A DNA stretch of 64,000 nt from Deltaproteobacteria bacterium. Its GTDB lineage: Bacteria > Myxococcota_A > UBA9042 > PHBI01. The notes below the pieces were generated by a model that saw only the letters and a program-made list of their open reading frames with translations, was not told the DNA's origin and did no database searches. How positions within the stretch are numbered: position 1 is the first letter of the stretch; the number at the start of each line of letters is the position of its first letter. Of the stretch, positions 27,419 to 35,668 are shown piece by piece. The stretch lies in contig JACKFA010000002.1 in the NCBI GenBank assembly GCA_020632715.1, positions 362,501-426,500 of the forward strand, given 5' to 3'. A program made the position numbers and the translations under genes.

Positions 27419-30064
27419 ATGTCGGTCTTTGTGCAACGAAGTGCTCGCGGCGCCACACCTGCGGCGCCGGAGCGCGAGTCGCTCCGCGCCGATCCCGCCC
27501 GACGCGCGCCCCGAGCGCTGCCGGACGCCGGCTTCGCGCGAGAGGCCGCGGCCCTCGCGCCGGGCGGGGCCGTCGACGCGGGGCGGGCCCCGGTCCAGCT
27601 CATGGCGAGCGGCGGCGCGCCGGTGCAGATGAGCGCCATCAACCTCGGCAGGGGCCACACGCTCGGCGGAGGCGGCTTCAGCAAGTGGTCGAGCCTCGCC
27701 GAGCAGAGCGCCGAGGGCGGCGACAGCAAGGCGCACTCGCTCGGGATCAGCGACAAGGCCTACGACTTCGGCGACATGAACGAGCGCCTCGACGACGCGA
27801 AGGAGCGGCGCGACAACGGGGAGGCGCCCGACCCGCAGAACGGTGACGTGCGCGACGGCGACGAGATCGTCGGGATCGGCACGGCGATCGCCGCGGAGTC
27901 GACGCGCACGAAGGGCCCCGAGGACCGCGCGAAGTCGAACTCCGACGCGAGCATCCACGGCGGCGCCGCGGTGGAAGCCGCGAGCTACACCTCGGGGAAG
28001 GACGCCGACTGGACGAAGGGCGACAAGATCGGCGCCGGCGGGCGCGCCGAGGCGTTCGCGGGCGCTCGCACGGGCGCCCACGTGAGCGCCGAGCGCGACC
28101 TCGGCCCGCGGCTCGGCGGCATCGATCCGCGGACAGGCGAGCGCGGCAACATGCTCCACGCGGCCACCCAGGCAGGCGCCGACGCGTCGATCGGCGTGAA
28201 GGGGGCCACGCAGGGCGAGGCGTACGCGGAGGGGCTCAGCGCCGGCGCCGCCGGCGAGGCCAACGTCAGCGCGCTGGCCGAGCTCGGGATCAACGGGGCC
28301 GCGGGCGCCGGGATCGACGTCGGCGGCTACCAGATCGTGGACGCCGGCATCGGCGTCGACGCGCACGCCGACGCCGGCGCGGCGGGGGGCGCCGAGGGCG
28401 AGGTCCGCGCCTCGCTCGCGGGGGGGCTCCTCGCCCGCGGCGCGGCCGAGGCGCACGCCGGCGCCTCGGCCGACGTCGAGGGCGCGGGGCGCCTGGCCGT
28501 CGGGGGGCTCGGGCTCTCCGGCAAGATCGGCGCCGACGCGTTCGCCGGCGCGCGCGCAGGGGCGACCGGGCAGGTCGCGGTCGGGCTCAGCTCGATCGGC
28601 GTCGCGGGGGGCGTCGAGGCGTTCGCCGGGGCGCGGGCGCAGCTCCACGGTGGGGCGGCGCTCGATCTCAACGGCGTCGACGCGATCGGCTTCGACGTGA
28701 CCGGCACCGCGGCGGCGGGCGCCGGCGGCTCGGCGGGCGGCGGCTTCATGATCCGCGACGGCGTCCTGACCATCGACGCCCACCTCATGGGCGCGGTGGG
28801 CGTCGGCTGCGGCCTGTCGGGCTCGTTCCACATCGACTTCCTGTCGCCGTTCAAGGCGGCCATCGGCCTCCTCGAGCAGAACGGTGTCATCTCGTCGAAC
28901 CCGGACACCTGGATCATGGAGATCATCGAGGACGTGAAGATGGGCGGCGCCAAGGTCGGCGAGCGCATGGCCGGCAGGCCCGAGGCGGCGGACGACGTCG
29001 ACGAGACGCGCGTCGACCGCAGCCAGGTCGTGGGCGGCGGGCGCTTCGAGCAGTCCGAGGTCGTGCAGGCGAAGGCCGCGCCCGGGGGGGCGCCGGCGGG
29101 CTTCGGGTCGACGACGGGCGCCGCGGCGGCACAGAGCGACGTCGCGCCGCTCTCGAGCGCGCTGCCGGCGCCGCCGGCGCTCCTGTCGGCCGCGGGGCCG
29201 GGCGCGGCGAAGGCGGCGGACGGGTCGATCGACGTCGCGACCGCGACGGAGAAGCTGCGCGGCGTCCACGCCGGCATGGGCGCGGTCCAGGACCTGTTCC
29301 TGCCGACGCTCACGCAGGCGATGAGCGCGCTCTCGGCGCGCCTCGCGAAGCCCGCCGAGCTCATCCAGGCCATCCTCGCCGGGGCGGCGCAGGCGATCGT
29401 GTCGATGGCGCCGGCGGGGGCACGATCGGCGCTGCGGTTCGGCAAGGAGCTCCTGTCCGCCGCGTCGTCGGTCGTGAAGTACGTCGCGGAGCTCGTGTTC
29501 TCCTTCTTCAGCGCGCTCTTCGGCGGCAAGGTGAACGACTACGTCAGCGGCTACGACGGCAAGGCCGCGAAGCTGAAGCAGGAGAACGACCTCGCGCTCG
29601 GCGAGTTCCAGTCGCAGATCGGGGCCATCGCGGACGAGCAGAAGGCGAGCCTGCGGCAGGGGATCACGGGCGCCCTCAAGGCCATCGCGTCGTCGTTCGC
29701 GAGCGAGTCGCTCGCCGGCACCGAGAAGGCGGAGGTGCAGGCGGCCGAGGCGCAGAAGGTGATGGCCGAGCTCGCGGTGACGCCGATCCGGCGGGCCGAC
29801 GGCACGACCGCGATGCTCCGGCCCGAGGCGAAGGCCGAGGTGGACGAGGTCGTCTCGACCGTGCGCGGCGTCAAGGGTGCGCCGGCCGAGGCGCAGGGGC
29901 GCATCGAGGGCGGGGCCGGGCAGGCGTCGGAGATGCTGTCGGCGAAGGTCGACAAGGACGCCGGGAAGGCCACGGGCGACGTGGCGACGAGCATGAACGG
30001 CCAGTTCGCGGCGGCGAAGGAGAAGGCCGACGCGAGCGTGAAGAAGCAGAAGCAGGCGGGTTAG
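27419..30064 (+). CDS. 881-aa Ala/Gly-rich protein with VQ motifs (possible contractile-injection-type effector)
   Basis: I do not recognise a named family. The N-terminal 75 residues are disordered and contain VQRS (5), VQLM (near 59) and VQMS (near 68). VQAK recurs near 548. Such short VQ(R/L/K) motifs are common in DUF4157-type proteins linked to extracellular contractile injection systems. Residues about 190-470 are a long array of Ala/Gly-rich beta-like units (AEAFAGARTGA, ADAFAGARAGA, VEAFAGARAQL). A second half (about 600-881) is helical, with a hydrophobic hairpin YVAELVFSFFSALFGGK near 690 and a Lys/Glu/Ala coiled-coil to the end. There is no signal peptide. GAGG precedes the ATG. 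The toxin or effector role is inference. Confidence 0.6.
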   Translation: MSVFVQRSARGATPAAPERESLRADPARRAPRALPDAGFAREAAALAPGGAVDAGRAPVQLMASGGAPVQMSAINLGRGHTLGGGGFSKWSSLAEQSAEGGDSKAHSLGISDKAYDFGDMNERLDDAKERRDNGEAPDPQNGDVRDGDEIVGIGTAIAAESTRTKGPEDRAKSNSDASIHGGAAVEAASYTSGKDADWTKGDKIGAGGRAEAFAGARTGAHVSAERDLGPRLGGIDPRTGERGNMLHAATQAGADASIGVKGATQGEAYAEGLSAGAAGEANVSALAELGINGAAGAGIDVGGYQIVDAGIGVDAHADAGAAGGAEGEVRASLAGGLLARGAAEAHAGASADVEGAGRLAVGGLGLSGKIGADAFAGARAGATGQVAVGLSSIGVAGGVEAFAGARAQLHGGAALDLNGVDAIGFDVTGTAAAGAGGSAGGGFMIRDGVLTIDAHLMGAVGVGCGLSGSFHIDFLSPFKAAIGLLEQNGVISSNPDTWIMEIIEDVKMGGAKVGERMAGRPEAADDVDETRVDRSQVVGGGRFEQSEVVQAKAAPGGAPAGFGSTTGAAAAQSDVAPLSSALPAPPALLSAAGPGAAKAADGSIDVATATEKLRGVHAGMGAVQDLFLPTLTQAMSALSARLAKPAELIQAILAGAAQAIVSMAPAGARSALRFGKELLSAASSVVKYVAELVFSFFSALFGGKVNDYVSGYDGKAAKLKQENDLALGEFQSQIGAIADEQKASLRQGITGALKAIASSFASESLAGTEKAEVQAAEAQKVMAELAVTPIRRADGTTAMLRPEAKAEVDEVVSTVRGVKGAPAEAQGRIEGGAGQASEMLSAKVDKDAGKATGDVATSMNGQFAAAKEKADASVKKQKQAG

Positions 30065-30112
30065 CCGCGACGGAACTTGTCCAGGCGCGCGATTCCTGTT
30101 TCGCTGCGGCCC

Positions 30113-31024
30113 ATGGCCTCGGACCCCAACTGGACGGTACGTCAGCCGAACCCGCAGTACCCGCCGCCGCTGCCGCGCTCGCGCGAGCTCGGCCTCGGGT
30201 TCGTCGTGATGTTCTCGTTCCTCGTGTCGCTCATCGGCGCGGGGCTCCTGCTGCTCGTGCTCGACGTGGTGCGCGGCGACGCGCGCAAGAACGCGTCGCA
30301 CGAGCCGGTCACGGTGCCAGAGCTCACCGACCTCACGTTCGCCGACGCGCGCGCGAAGGCGCTCGACCTCGGGATCGCGCTGCACGTGGTGGGCGCGCGC
30401 CCCGAGGGGAGCCTCGACGCGGCGCCGCTCCTCGACCAGTCGATCCTCCCCGGGTCGGTCGTGGCGCGTTGGACGGTGGTCGAGGCGCACCTCGTGGCGC
30501 CGACGCCGCCCCCCGCGGTGGTGGCGGTCGCGGCGACGCCGGTGGCGCCGAGGTTCGCGGCCGAGCCCGACCCGGACGGCGGGCCTGCGCCTGGGGAGAC
30601 GGCCGCCGCGCCTGCCGAGGAGGTCGGCGTGCCCAGCGTCGTCGGGCTCAAGGTGCCGGCGGCGAGCCGGGCGCTGAAGGCGGCGGGGCTCGCGGTGGGA
30701 GAGATCTCGGAGGTCCCGGCCGAGGGTGACGACGTGGTCGTCGGCAGCGTCGTCTCGCAGGAGCCGGCGAGCGGCGCGCTGCTCGCCGCGGGGGGCGCGG
30801 TGGCGCTGCGCGTGGCGCGCGGGAAGGCGTCGGTCGAGGTGCCGTCGACGGCGCGCCTGCCGGCGAGCGAGGCGCGGGCGCGGCTCGACGAGGCGGGGCT
30901 CAAGGCGCGCGTGCTCGAGCGCTTCAGCCCGAGCGTGCCGAAGGGGCACGTGATCCTCACGAAGCCGGCGGCCGGGAGCGAGGTCGAGCCGGGCGCGTGG
31001 GTCGAGGTCTACGTCGCGGAGTAG
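30113..31024 (+). CDS. PASTA-domain membrane protein
   Basis: 303 aa. A cytoplasmic Pro-rich N-terminus is followed by one membrane helix (LGFVVMFSFLVSLIGAGLLLLVLDVV, near residues 27-52) and three PASTA-type repeats outside: VTVPELTDLTFADARAKALDLGI, VGVPSVVGLKVPAASRALKAAGL and VEVPSTARLPASEARARLDEAGL. A Pro/Ala linker separates repeats 1 and 2. PASTA domains bind peptidoglycan or beta-lactam-like ligands in Ser/Thr kinases and PBPs, but no kinase or transpeptidase domain is attached here. The ATG at 30113 is preferred over TTG at 30077. The gap to the 881-aa gene is 48 bp, so they may be co-transcribed. Confidence 0.82.
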   Translation: MASDPNWTVRQPNPQYPPPLPRSRELGLGFVVMFSFLVSLIGAGLLLLVLDVVRGDARKNASHEPVTVPELTDLTFADARAKALDLGIALHVVGARPEGSLDAAPLLDQSILPGSVVARWTVVEAHLVAPTPPPAVVAVAATPVAPRFAAEPDPDGGPAPGETAAAPAEEVGVPSVVGLKVPAASRALKAAGLAVGEISEVPAEGDDVVVGSVVSQEPASGALLAAGGAVALRVARGKASVEVPSTARLPASEARARLDEAGLKARVLERFSPSVPKGHVILTKPAAGSEVEPGAWVEVYVAE

Positions 31025-31048
31025 CGGCGCGCGCGCGGCCGATTCGGT

Positions 31049-31077
31049 GGTTGAGGTCGCGCCGGGGCCGGGGCAGA
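31049..31077 (+). promoter_or_regulatory. Possible promoter of trpS
   Basis: TTGAGG and CAGACT are separated by 17 bp, 33 bp before the chosen ATG. The -10 box is weak, so this is tentative. Confidence 0.3.
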
Positions 31078-31109
31078 CTCACGCGCCTTCATTGGGAGCG
31101 AGGACGGCG

Positions 31110-32144
31110 ATGAGCGACACGACGACGACGAAAGCGGCGGCGGCGCAGCGGCGGAAGCGGAGCCTCTCGGGGATCAAGCCGACCGGCTCGCCGCACCTCG
31201 GGAACTACCTCGGGATGGTGGTGCCGGCGATCGCGCTGCAGGAGACGCACGACGCGTACTACTTCGCGGCGGACTATCACGCGCTCACGTCGGTGCGGGA
31301 CCCGGAGGAGATGCGGCGCTCGACGTACGAGCTGACGGCGACGTTCCTCGCGTGCGGGCTCGACCCGGAGCGGACGGCGTTCTTCAGGCAGAGCGACGTG
31401 CCGGAGGTGTGCGAGCTGACGTGGCTCCTGTCGTGCGTCATCACGATGGGGGAGCTCTCGCTCGCGCACGCGTGGAAGGCGCGGAAGGCGGAGGGGGACG
31501 AGGGCACCGCGCTGCACGGGCTCTTCGCGTACCCGGTGCTGATGGCGAGCGACATCATCATCTACGACAGCGACGTGGTGCCGGTCGGGAAGGACCAGAT
31601 CCAGCACGTCGAGATGGCGCGCGACATGGCGAAGCGGTTCAACTACCACTTCGGGGAGACGTTCCGGCTGCCGGAGCCGCTCGTGCGCGAGGAGGTGATG
31701 ACGATCCCCGGGCTCGACGGGCGCAAGATGTCGAAGTCGTACGACAACGGCATCGACATCTTCCTGTCGAAGAAGAAGCTGAAGCAGCGGATCGCGCAGA
31801 TCGTGACGGACTCGACGCCGCTCGAGGCGCCGAAGGATCCCGCGACGTGCAACGTCGTGGCGCTCTACCGCTACTTCGCGACGCCGGAGGAGCTCGCGGA
31901 GATGGAGGCGGCCTACCGGCGCGGCGGGTATGGCTACGGCCACGCGAAGATGGCGCTCCTCGAGGCGATGGACCGGACGCTCGGGCCGCTGCGCGAGAAG
32001 TACGACGCGCTCATCGCGAACCCGCGGTACCTCGACGAGGTGCTCGCGGCGGGGGCCGACAAGGCGCGCGTCGTGGCGCAGGACGTGATGGGCCGGGCGC
32101 GCGAGAAGGTCGGCTACCCGCGGACGCCGCACGCGCCGCGCTGA
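31110..32144 (+). CDS. trpS: Tryptophanyl-tRNA synthetase
   Basis: 344 aa class I aminoacyl-tRNA synthetase. The HIGH-like motif is GIKPTGSPHLGNYLG near residue 20. TrpRS blocks YYFAADYHALT, MASDIIIYDSDVVPVGKDQIQHVEMARDMA and the KMSKS loop GRKMSKSYDN are all intact. It charges tRNA-Trp with tryptophan in the cytoplasm. The ATG at 31110 is preceded by GAGG at 7-nt spacing. The N-terminal 15 residues are a short Thr/Lys/Ala extension. It stands alone as a housekeeping gene between the PASTA gene and a lipoprotein. Confidence 0.96.
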   Translation: MSDTTTTKAAAAQRRKRSLSGIKPTGSPHLGNYLGMVVPAIALQETHDAYYFAADYHALTSVRDPEEMRRSTYELTATFLACGLDPERTAFFRQSDVPEVCELTWLLSCVITMGELSLAHAWKARKAEGDEGTALHGLFAYPVLMASDIIIYDSDVVPVGKDQIQHVEMARDMAKRFNYHFGETFRLPEPLVREEVMTIPGLDGRKMSKSYDNGIDIFLSKKKLKQRIAQIVTDSTPLEAPKDPATCNVVALYRYFATPEELAEMEAAYRRGGYGYGHAKMALLEAMDRTLGPLREKYDALIANPRYLDEVLAAGADKARVVAQDVMGRAREKVGYPRTPHAPR

Positions 32145-32297
32145 GCGCGCGACGCTACTCGACGACGGGGACGGCGCGCCTCCTACTCCAAGCGGCTGTC
32201 CAGGTTGCGGCACGCCTACTCCGCGTGGACCTGTCCAGCGCCCGCCGGAGGTCGCGGCGAGGCTCGCGTTCGGCGGAAGTGCGCCGTCCCGCGCCTC

Positions 32298-32313
32298 TGG
32301 CCCGGCGCTTGCT
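32298..32313 (+). promoter_or_regulatory. Sigma54-type promoter of a small lipoprotein gene
   Basis: TGGCCCGGCGCTTGCT differs from the TGGCACG-N4-TTGCW consensus at one position, and GG and GC are 10 nt apart. Transcription would start near 32324, leaving an 18-nt leader with AGGAG before the ATG at 32342. Confidence 0.7.
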
Positions 32314-32341
32314 TCGGTCGGCTCCACACCCAGGAGCCCCC

Positions 32342-32746
32342 ATGTCCCTCTCAGCGCGCTCACGCCAATGTCTTCGTGGTCTCGTCGTCCTGCTCGTGGC
32401 CTCGTTCGCCGCCTGCGCGTCCTCGCAGCACGCCGTCGAGAGGCCTGCCCCCGTCGCCGGGCTCGTGACGATGGGGATCGGTCTCGGTCTCACGGCGGTC
32501 AGCGCGGCGAGCTTCGACGATTGCTCATCCGATGGCGCGGAGGATCTCTGCGGCATCGGCAACATCGGCCCCACGATGGGCTTGGTCGTCGGTGGCTCGG
32601 CCCTCGCCGTCGGCGCGGTCGTGACGGCGATCCAGGTCAGCGCGCGCCGCTACGAGGTGGCGCAGGCGGCGACGCGCGTCGAGCCACCGGGGCCCGTCGA
32701 GCCCACCTTCTCGGTGACCCCGACGGGCGCCGCGCTCACCTGGTGA
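32342..32746 (+). CDS. Small lipoprotein of unknown function
   Basis: 134 aa. The N-terminus has Arg residues, a hydrophobic stretch LRGLVVLLVASFAAC and a lipobox ending at Cys25, so it is probably exported and lipidated. Two Gly-rich hydrophobic segments follow (LVTMGIGLGLTAVSAASF and MGLVVGGSALAVGAVVTAIQV), typical of myxobacterial lipoproteins with glycine-zipper-like helices. Two Cys in DDCSSDGAEDLCG between them may form a disulfide. AGGAG precedes the ATG. It is expressed from a sigma54-like site and ends at a hairpin shared with the convergent Cys-repeat gene. Confidence 0.75.
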   Translation: MSLSARSRQCLRGLVVLLVASFAACASSQHAVERPAPVAGLVTMGIGLGLTAVSAASFDDCSSDGAEDLCGIGNIGPTMGLVVGGSALAVGAVVTAIQVSARRYEVAQAATRVEPPGPVEPTFSVTPTGAALTW

Positions 32747-32760
32747 GCGGCACGAGGACG

Positions 32761-32785
32761 TCGAGGCGACGGGGCGTCGCCTCGA
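32761..32785. terminator. Bidirectional terminator hairpin
   Basis: Perfect 11-bp arms TCGAGGCGACG (32761-32771) and CGTCGCCTCGA (32775-32785) close a GGG loop. It sits in the 55-bp gap between two convergent genes. Confidence 0.7.
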
Positions 32786-32801
32786 GGACGCCGTCGTCAC
32801 G

Positions 32802-33203
32802 TCAATTGCAGTAGCTGTCGCTACCGCGCAGGAACGCCTTGCACGGGTTCGTGTCGCAGTAGCTGTCGCTCTTCCGGAGGTACGCCTTGCAGTCCCCCGT
32901 GTCGCAGTAGCTGTCGCTCTTCCGGAGGATCGCCTTGCAGTCGCCGCTGTCGCAGTAGCTGTCGCTGCCGCGCAGGATGGCCTTGCAGTCCCCCGTGTCG
33001 CAGTAGCTGTCGCTGTTGCGGAGGATCGCCTTGCAGTCGCCCGTGTCGCAGTAGCTGTCGCTGTGGCGCAGGAACGCCTTGCAGTCGTTCGGGCTCCAGT
33101 GGCGATAGCCGATCTTCATGATGTCCACGCTCTGACCCATCTGCACGTCCACGGCCGAGGCCGGGGATCCCATCAGCATCGTCAGCATCAGCGCCATCAG
33201 CAT
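32802..33203 (-). CDS. Secreted protein of six tandem Cys-pair repeats
   Basis: 133 aa. A short signal peptide (MLMALMLTMLMGSPASA) is followed by about 23 residues and then six copies of a 12-residue block CKAxLRxSDSYC joined by 4-residue linkers (DTGD, DSGD or DTNP), a 16-residue period. Twelve Cys lie at fixed spacing, and the last residue after the array is Asn. The ATG at 33203 is chosen because GGAGG lies 7 nt upstream and it gives the signal peptide directly. I do not recognise the family. A disulfide- or metal-organised secreted solenoid is plausible. Cleavage at the Arg/Lys sites into Cys-rich peptides is another possibility. The PEGA gene is transcribed divergently. Confidence 0.8.
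   Translation of the reverse strand: MLMALMLTMLMGSPASAVDVQMGQSVDIMKIGYRHWSPNDCKAFLRHSDSYCDTGDCKAILRNSDSYCDTGDCKAILRGSDSYCDSGDCKAILRKSDSYCDTGDCKAYLRKSDSYCDTNPCKAFLRGSDSYCN
32808..33083 (-). repeat. 48-bp in-frame tandem repeat array (6 units)
   Basis: This DNA encodes the CKAxLRxSDSYC blocks. Units are nearly identical at the codon level except at the variable residues, which points to recent unit duplication. The last unit lacks its linker. It is coding sequence, not a CRISPR array, because there are no unique spacers. Confidence 0.85.
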
Positions 33204-33375
33204 CTCGATTCCTCCTTCGCGTCCACGTCGCGCGCGCTCGCGCCCCGAGCCTAACACCCATCCGCGGGCGCCGGCCATCGACCCGCTCGGTAACGCCGAC
33301 CGGCGCTTCGTCTCTCAAGCTTTCCGGCCGCAGGTCGAACGGATCCACGACGGGATGACGCGGAGGATATTCTAC

Positions 33376-34224
33376 ATGACACCCGGCAAGCTCACCTGGC
33401 GCCTCCTCCTCGGGGTCGGCGTCCTCGGCTACCTCGTCGGCGGCGCCGTCGCCGCCGCGCGCGCCGGCGGCGCTCCCTCGCAGGAGGCCACCGACCGCTA
33501 CTACGACCGCGCCGTCCAGGCCGCCCGCCACGGCAAGGCCGACGAGGCCCTCGAGCTCTTCGAGCGCGCGCTCCCCGGCCGCGCCGACACGAGCGACATC
33601 TTCTTCAACCTCGTCCAGGTCGCCGAGGCCGCGCGCCAGTGGCGCAAGGTCATCCTGTACGCGCAGGGCTTCCTGAAGCTCGAGTCGCGCAGCGCCGACG
33701 CCGCCGAGATCCGCGCCGCCCTCGACCGCGCCAGGCGCACCCTCGAGGGGCGCGAGACCGCGCTCACGACCGTCAGCTTCGAGGTCGACCCGCCCGGCAC
33801 CCTCCTCTTCCTCGACGGCGTCCCCGTCGCCCACAGCGGCCGCGGCGACACCGTCCTCCTCGCCCCCGGCCGCTACAACGCGACCGCCTCGCGCGACGAC
33901 TTCGCCGCCTGGAACCAGCGCGTCGACGTCGGCACCGACGGCCGCGCGCAGACCGTCACCGGCGCCCTCACCGCCATCGTCTACCAGGGGCGCCTCGAGA
34001 TCGTCACCGACCCGCCCGAGGGCGTCGAGGTCTTCCGCGACGACGAGCACATCGGCACGACCCCGCTCGAGCCCCTCTCGCTCCAGGCCGACAAGCGCTA
34101 CCTCTTCCGCTTCGAGAAGCCCGGCTACGACAAGTGGGTGCGCTACATCACCGTCGGGCGCGACGAGTCGCAGACGCTGAAGCCGCGCATGGAGACCCTC
34201 GAGCAGTCGCTCCGGATGAAGTAG
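33376..34224 (+). CDS. TPR-PEGA domain envelope protein
   Basis: 282 aa. One N-terminal membrane helix (LLLGVGVLGYLVGGAVAAA) is followed by TPR-like helices (DRYYDRAVQAARHGKADEALELFERAL ... FFNLVQVAEAARQWRKVI) and two PEGA units: FEVDPPGTLLFLDGVPVAHSG and LEIVTDPPEGVEVFRDDEHIGTTPLEPLSL. PEGA proteins are common in myxobacterial envelopes and bind other surface components. The start at 33376 has GGAGG 9 nt upstream, and an ATG at 33355 would add seven residues without such a site. The gene is divergent from the Cys-repeat gene and convergent with the next gene. Confidence 0.83.
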   Translation: MTPGKLTWRLLLGVGVLGYLVGGAVAAARAGGAPSQEATDRYYDRAVQAARHGKADEALELFERALPGRADTSDIFFNLVQVAEAARQWRKVILYAQGFLKLESRSADAAEIRAALDRARRTLEGRETALTTVSFEVDPPGTLLFLDGVPVAHSGRGDTVLLAPGRYNATASRDDFAAWNQRVDVGTDGRAQTVTGALTAIVYQGRLEIVTDPPEGVEVFRDDEHIGTTPLEPLSLQADKRYLFRFEKPGYDKWVRYITVGRDESQTLKPRMETLEQSLRMK

Positions 34225-34225
34225 C

Positions 34226-34242
34226 GGCCGCGCTCCGCGGCC
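34226..34242. terminator. Short bidirectional hairpin
   Basis: GGCCGCG and CGCGGCC close a CTC loop one base after the PEGA stop codon, inside the 24-bp gap to the convergent gene. Confidence 0.5.
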
Positions 34243-34248
34243 ACCTCC

Positions 34249-34881
34249 TCAGCGCGCCGTCGCCAGGAACGCCTCGGCGCGGGCGGCGAGCTTCTTGTCC
34301 TTGCCGTAGCGCGCCATCGCCGCCGCGAAGGCGTCGCGCGTCTCCGGGGCGCGCGGGAAGTGCGTCGTCAGCGCGTCGAGCGTCTGGTCGACCTCGACCG
34401 CGCTGTGGAGCTGTGGGATCCGCGCGAGCAGCTCCGCCGGCACGAAGTCGCGCAGCGCGAGCACCTCGGCCGCGATCTCGAGGCGGCTCACGAGCGTCGC
34501 GATGGAGTCCTCGACCTGCTGCTCGTTCACGACCGAGAGCTCGAGCTCGTCCTTCTTCACCGCCGCCCCGTGGTCGGTCAGCCGACCACGCAGGTAGCGC
34601 GTCCCGAAGCGCCCGAGGAGCTCCTCGTAGGTGAGCACGGCCTCGGGGAGGGTGACCGTGGCGGTCAGCAGGTCGTGGCCGACGTGCACGCGCGTCGGGA
34701 GGCCGTTCAGCGTGCCGGTCGCCTCGTCGTGGCTCGTCGCCTTCACGTCGCTCATCACCTCGGACAGCGCCTTCTCGAGGTGCTGGCGACGGCGCTCCTT
34801 GAGCTCCTTCTGCGCGCCGGCGATGACCGCGGCGAGCACCAGGACGGCGGCGATACTGATGAGCAGTGCCCCGAGGATCAT
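34249..34881 (-). CDS. Membrane-anchored protein of unknown function
   Basis: 210 aa. An N-terminal hydrophobic helix (MILGALLISIAAVLVLAAVIAGA) is followed by a charged coiled-coil-like stretch (QKELKERRRQHLEKALSEV). An alpha/beta domain comes next (TGTLNGLPTRVHVGHDLLTATVTLP ... YLRGRLTDHGAAVKKDELELSV), then C-terminal helices (ALTTHFPRAPETRDAFAAAMARYGK). There is no Cys, lipobox or catalytic motif. I do not recognise a named family. The lack of a cleavage site suggests a signal anchor with the domain on one face of the membrane. Confidence 0.65.
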   Translation of the reverse strand: MILGALLISIAAVLVLAAVIAGAQKELKERRRQHLEKALSEVMSDVKATSHDEATGTLNGLPTRVHVGHDLLTATVTLPEAVLTYEELLGRFGTRYLRGRLTDHGAAVKKDELELSVVNEQQVEDSIATLVSRLEIAAEVLALRDFVPAELLARIPQLHSAVEVDQTLDALTTHFPRAPETRDAFAAAMARYGKDKKLAARAEAFLATAR

Positions 34882-34978
34882 CGCAACTCCTACGTCGTCA
34901 TGGGCGGCGCGCGGGCCGCGGACGTGACAGGGCGCTTCTATAGACGCTCGCGCGCCCCTCGTAAACAGCCGCGTCGGG

Positions 34979-35668
34979 CTATCGCGCCCAGTCGAGGATC
35001 GGCCAGCCGCGCCGCCGCGCGAGCCGCCGGAGCCGCGGATCCGGGTTCACCGCGTACGGCGACCCCACCGCCGCGAGCATCGGCGCGTCCGAGAGCGAGT
35101 CGCCGTAGTAGGCGCTGCGCGCGAGGTCCACGCCGTGCGCGGTCGCCCACGCCCGCGCGCGCTCGAGCTTCCCGGGCCCATAGCAGAGCGGCGCCTCGAA
35201 GTGCCCGGTCAAGCGGCCCTCGGCGTCCGTCGGGAAGATGTTCGCGAGCCAGTGGTCGAGCCCCCACACCTCCGACACCACGGTCGCGAGGTAGCTCGAC
35301 GTGCTCGAGAGCAGGACGAGCGCGTCCCCCGCGGCGCGGTGCGCGGCGATGGCCTCGCGCGCCGGCGCGAGCAGGGCCTCGGCGATCTCGTCCGCGAACC
35401 ACGCGCGCGTCCGGTCGTCGAGCTCGCGCGCCGGGACGCCGCGGTAGTGATCGAGCGCCTTCTCGTAGGCGCGCGTCATGTCCACGAGCGAGAACCGGTA
35501 GAGCGCCATCCACACCGCCGACTGCGCGAGCTGGAGGCGGCTGATGCGCTTGTCGCGGTACTCCGAGCGCGCGAAGCGGACCCCCGAGTTGAACGGGATG
35601 AGCGTGCCGTCGAGGTCGAAGAACGCGGCGCCGCGCGCGCCCGCGCCCGCGGGGAGCTCGGCCGCCAC
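34979..35668 (-). CDS. HAD-superfamily phosphatase (SerB/HAD-IB type)
   Basis: 229 aa. HAD motif I is FFDLDGTLI (residues 15-23), motif II is LLSSTSSYL, and motif III/IV is YYGDSLSDAPML. This fits HAD-IB enzymes such as phosphoserine phosphatase-like and lipid-phosphate phosphatase proteins. A helical cap lies between motifs I and II. The GTG at 35668 overlaps the stop of the upstream dipeptidase gene by one base (TAGTG) and has GAAGAGG before it, indicating coupling. The substrate cannot be inferred from sequence. It is cytoplasmic, since there is no signal peptide. Confidence 0.87.
   Translation of the reverse strand: MAAELPAGAGARGAAFFDLDGTLIPFNSGVRFARSEYRDKRISRLQLAQSAVWMALYRFSLVDMTRAYEKALDHYRGVPARELDDRTRAWFADEIAEALLAPAREAIAAHRAAGDALVLLSSTSSYLATVVSEVWGLDHWLANIFPTDAEGRLTGHFEAPLCYGPGKLERARAWATAHGVDLARSAYYGDSLSDAPMLAAVGSPYAVNPDPRLRRLARRRGWPILDWAR

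Noticed and set aside
27335..30949. 1,204-codon open frame on the minus strand opposite the VQ-motif and PASTA genes
   Set aside because: Arg/Glu/His-biased composition typical of antisense shadows in high-GC DNA, with no domain or start signal. The plus-strand genes have good motifs.
32808..33083. Regular 48-bp repeats considered as a CRISPR array
   Set aside because: There are no unique spacers between repeats, the units are in frame and encode a signal-peptide protein.
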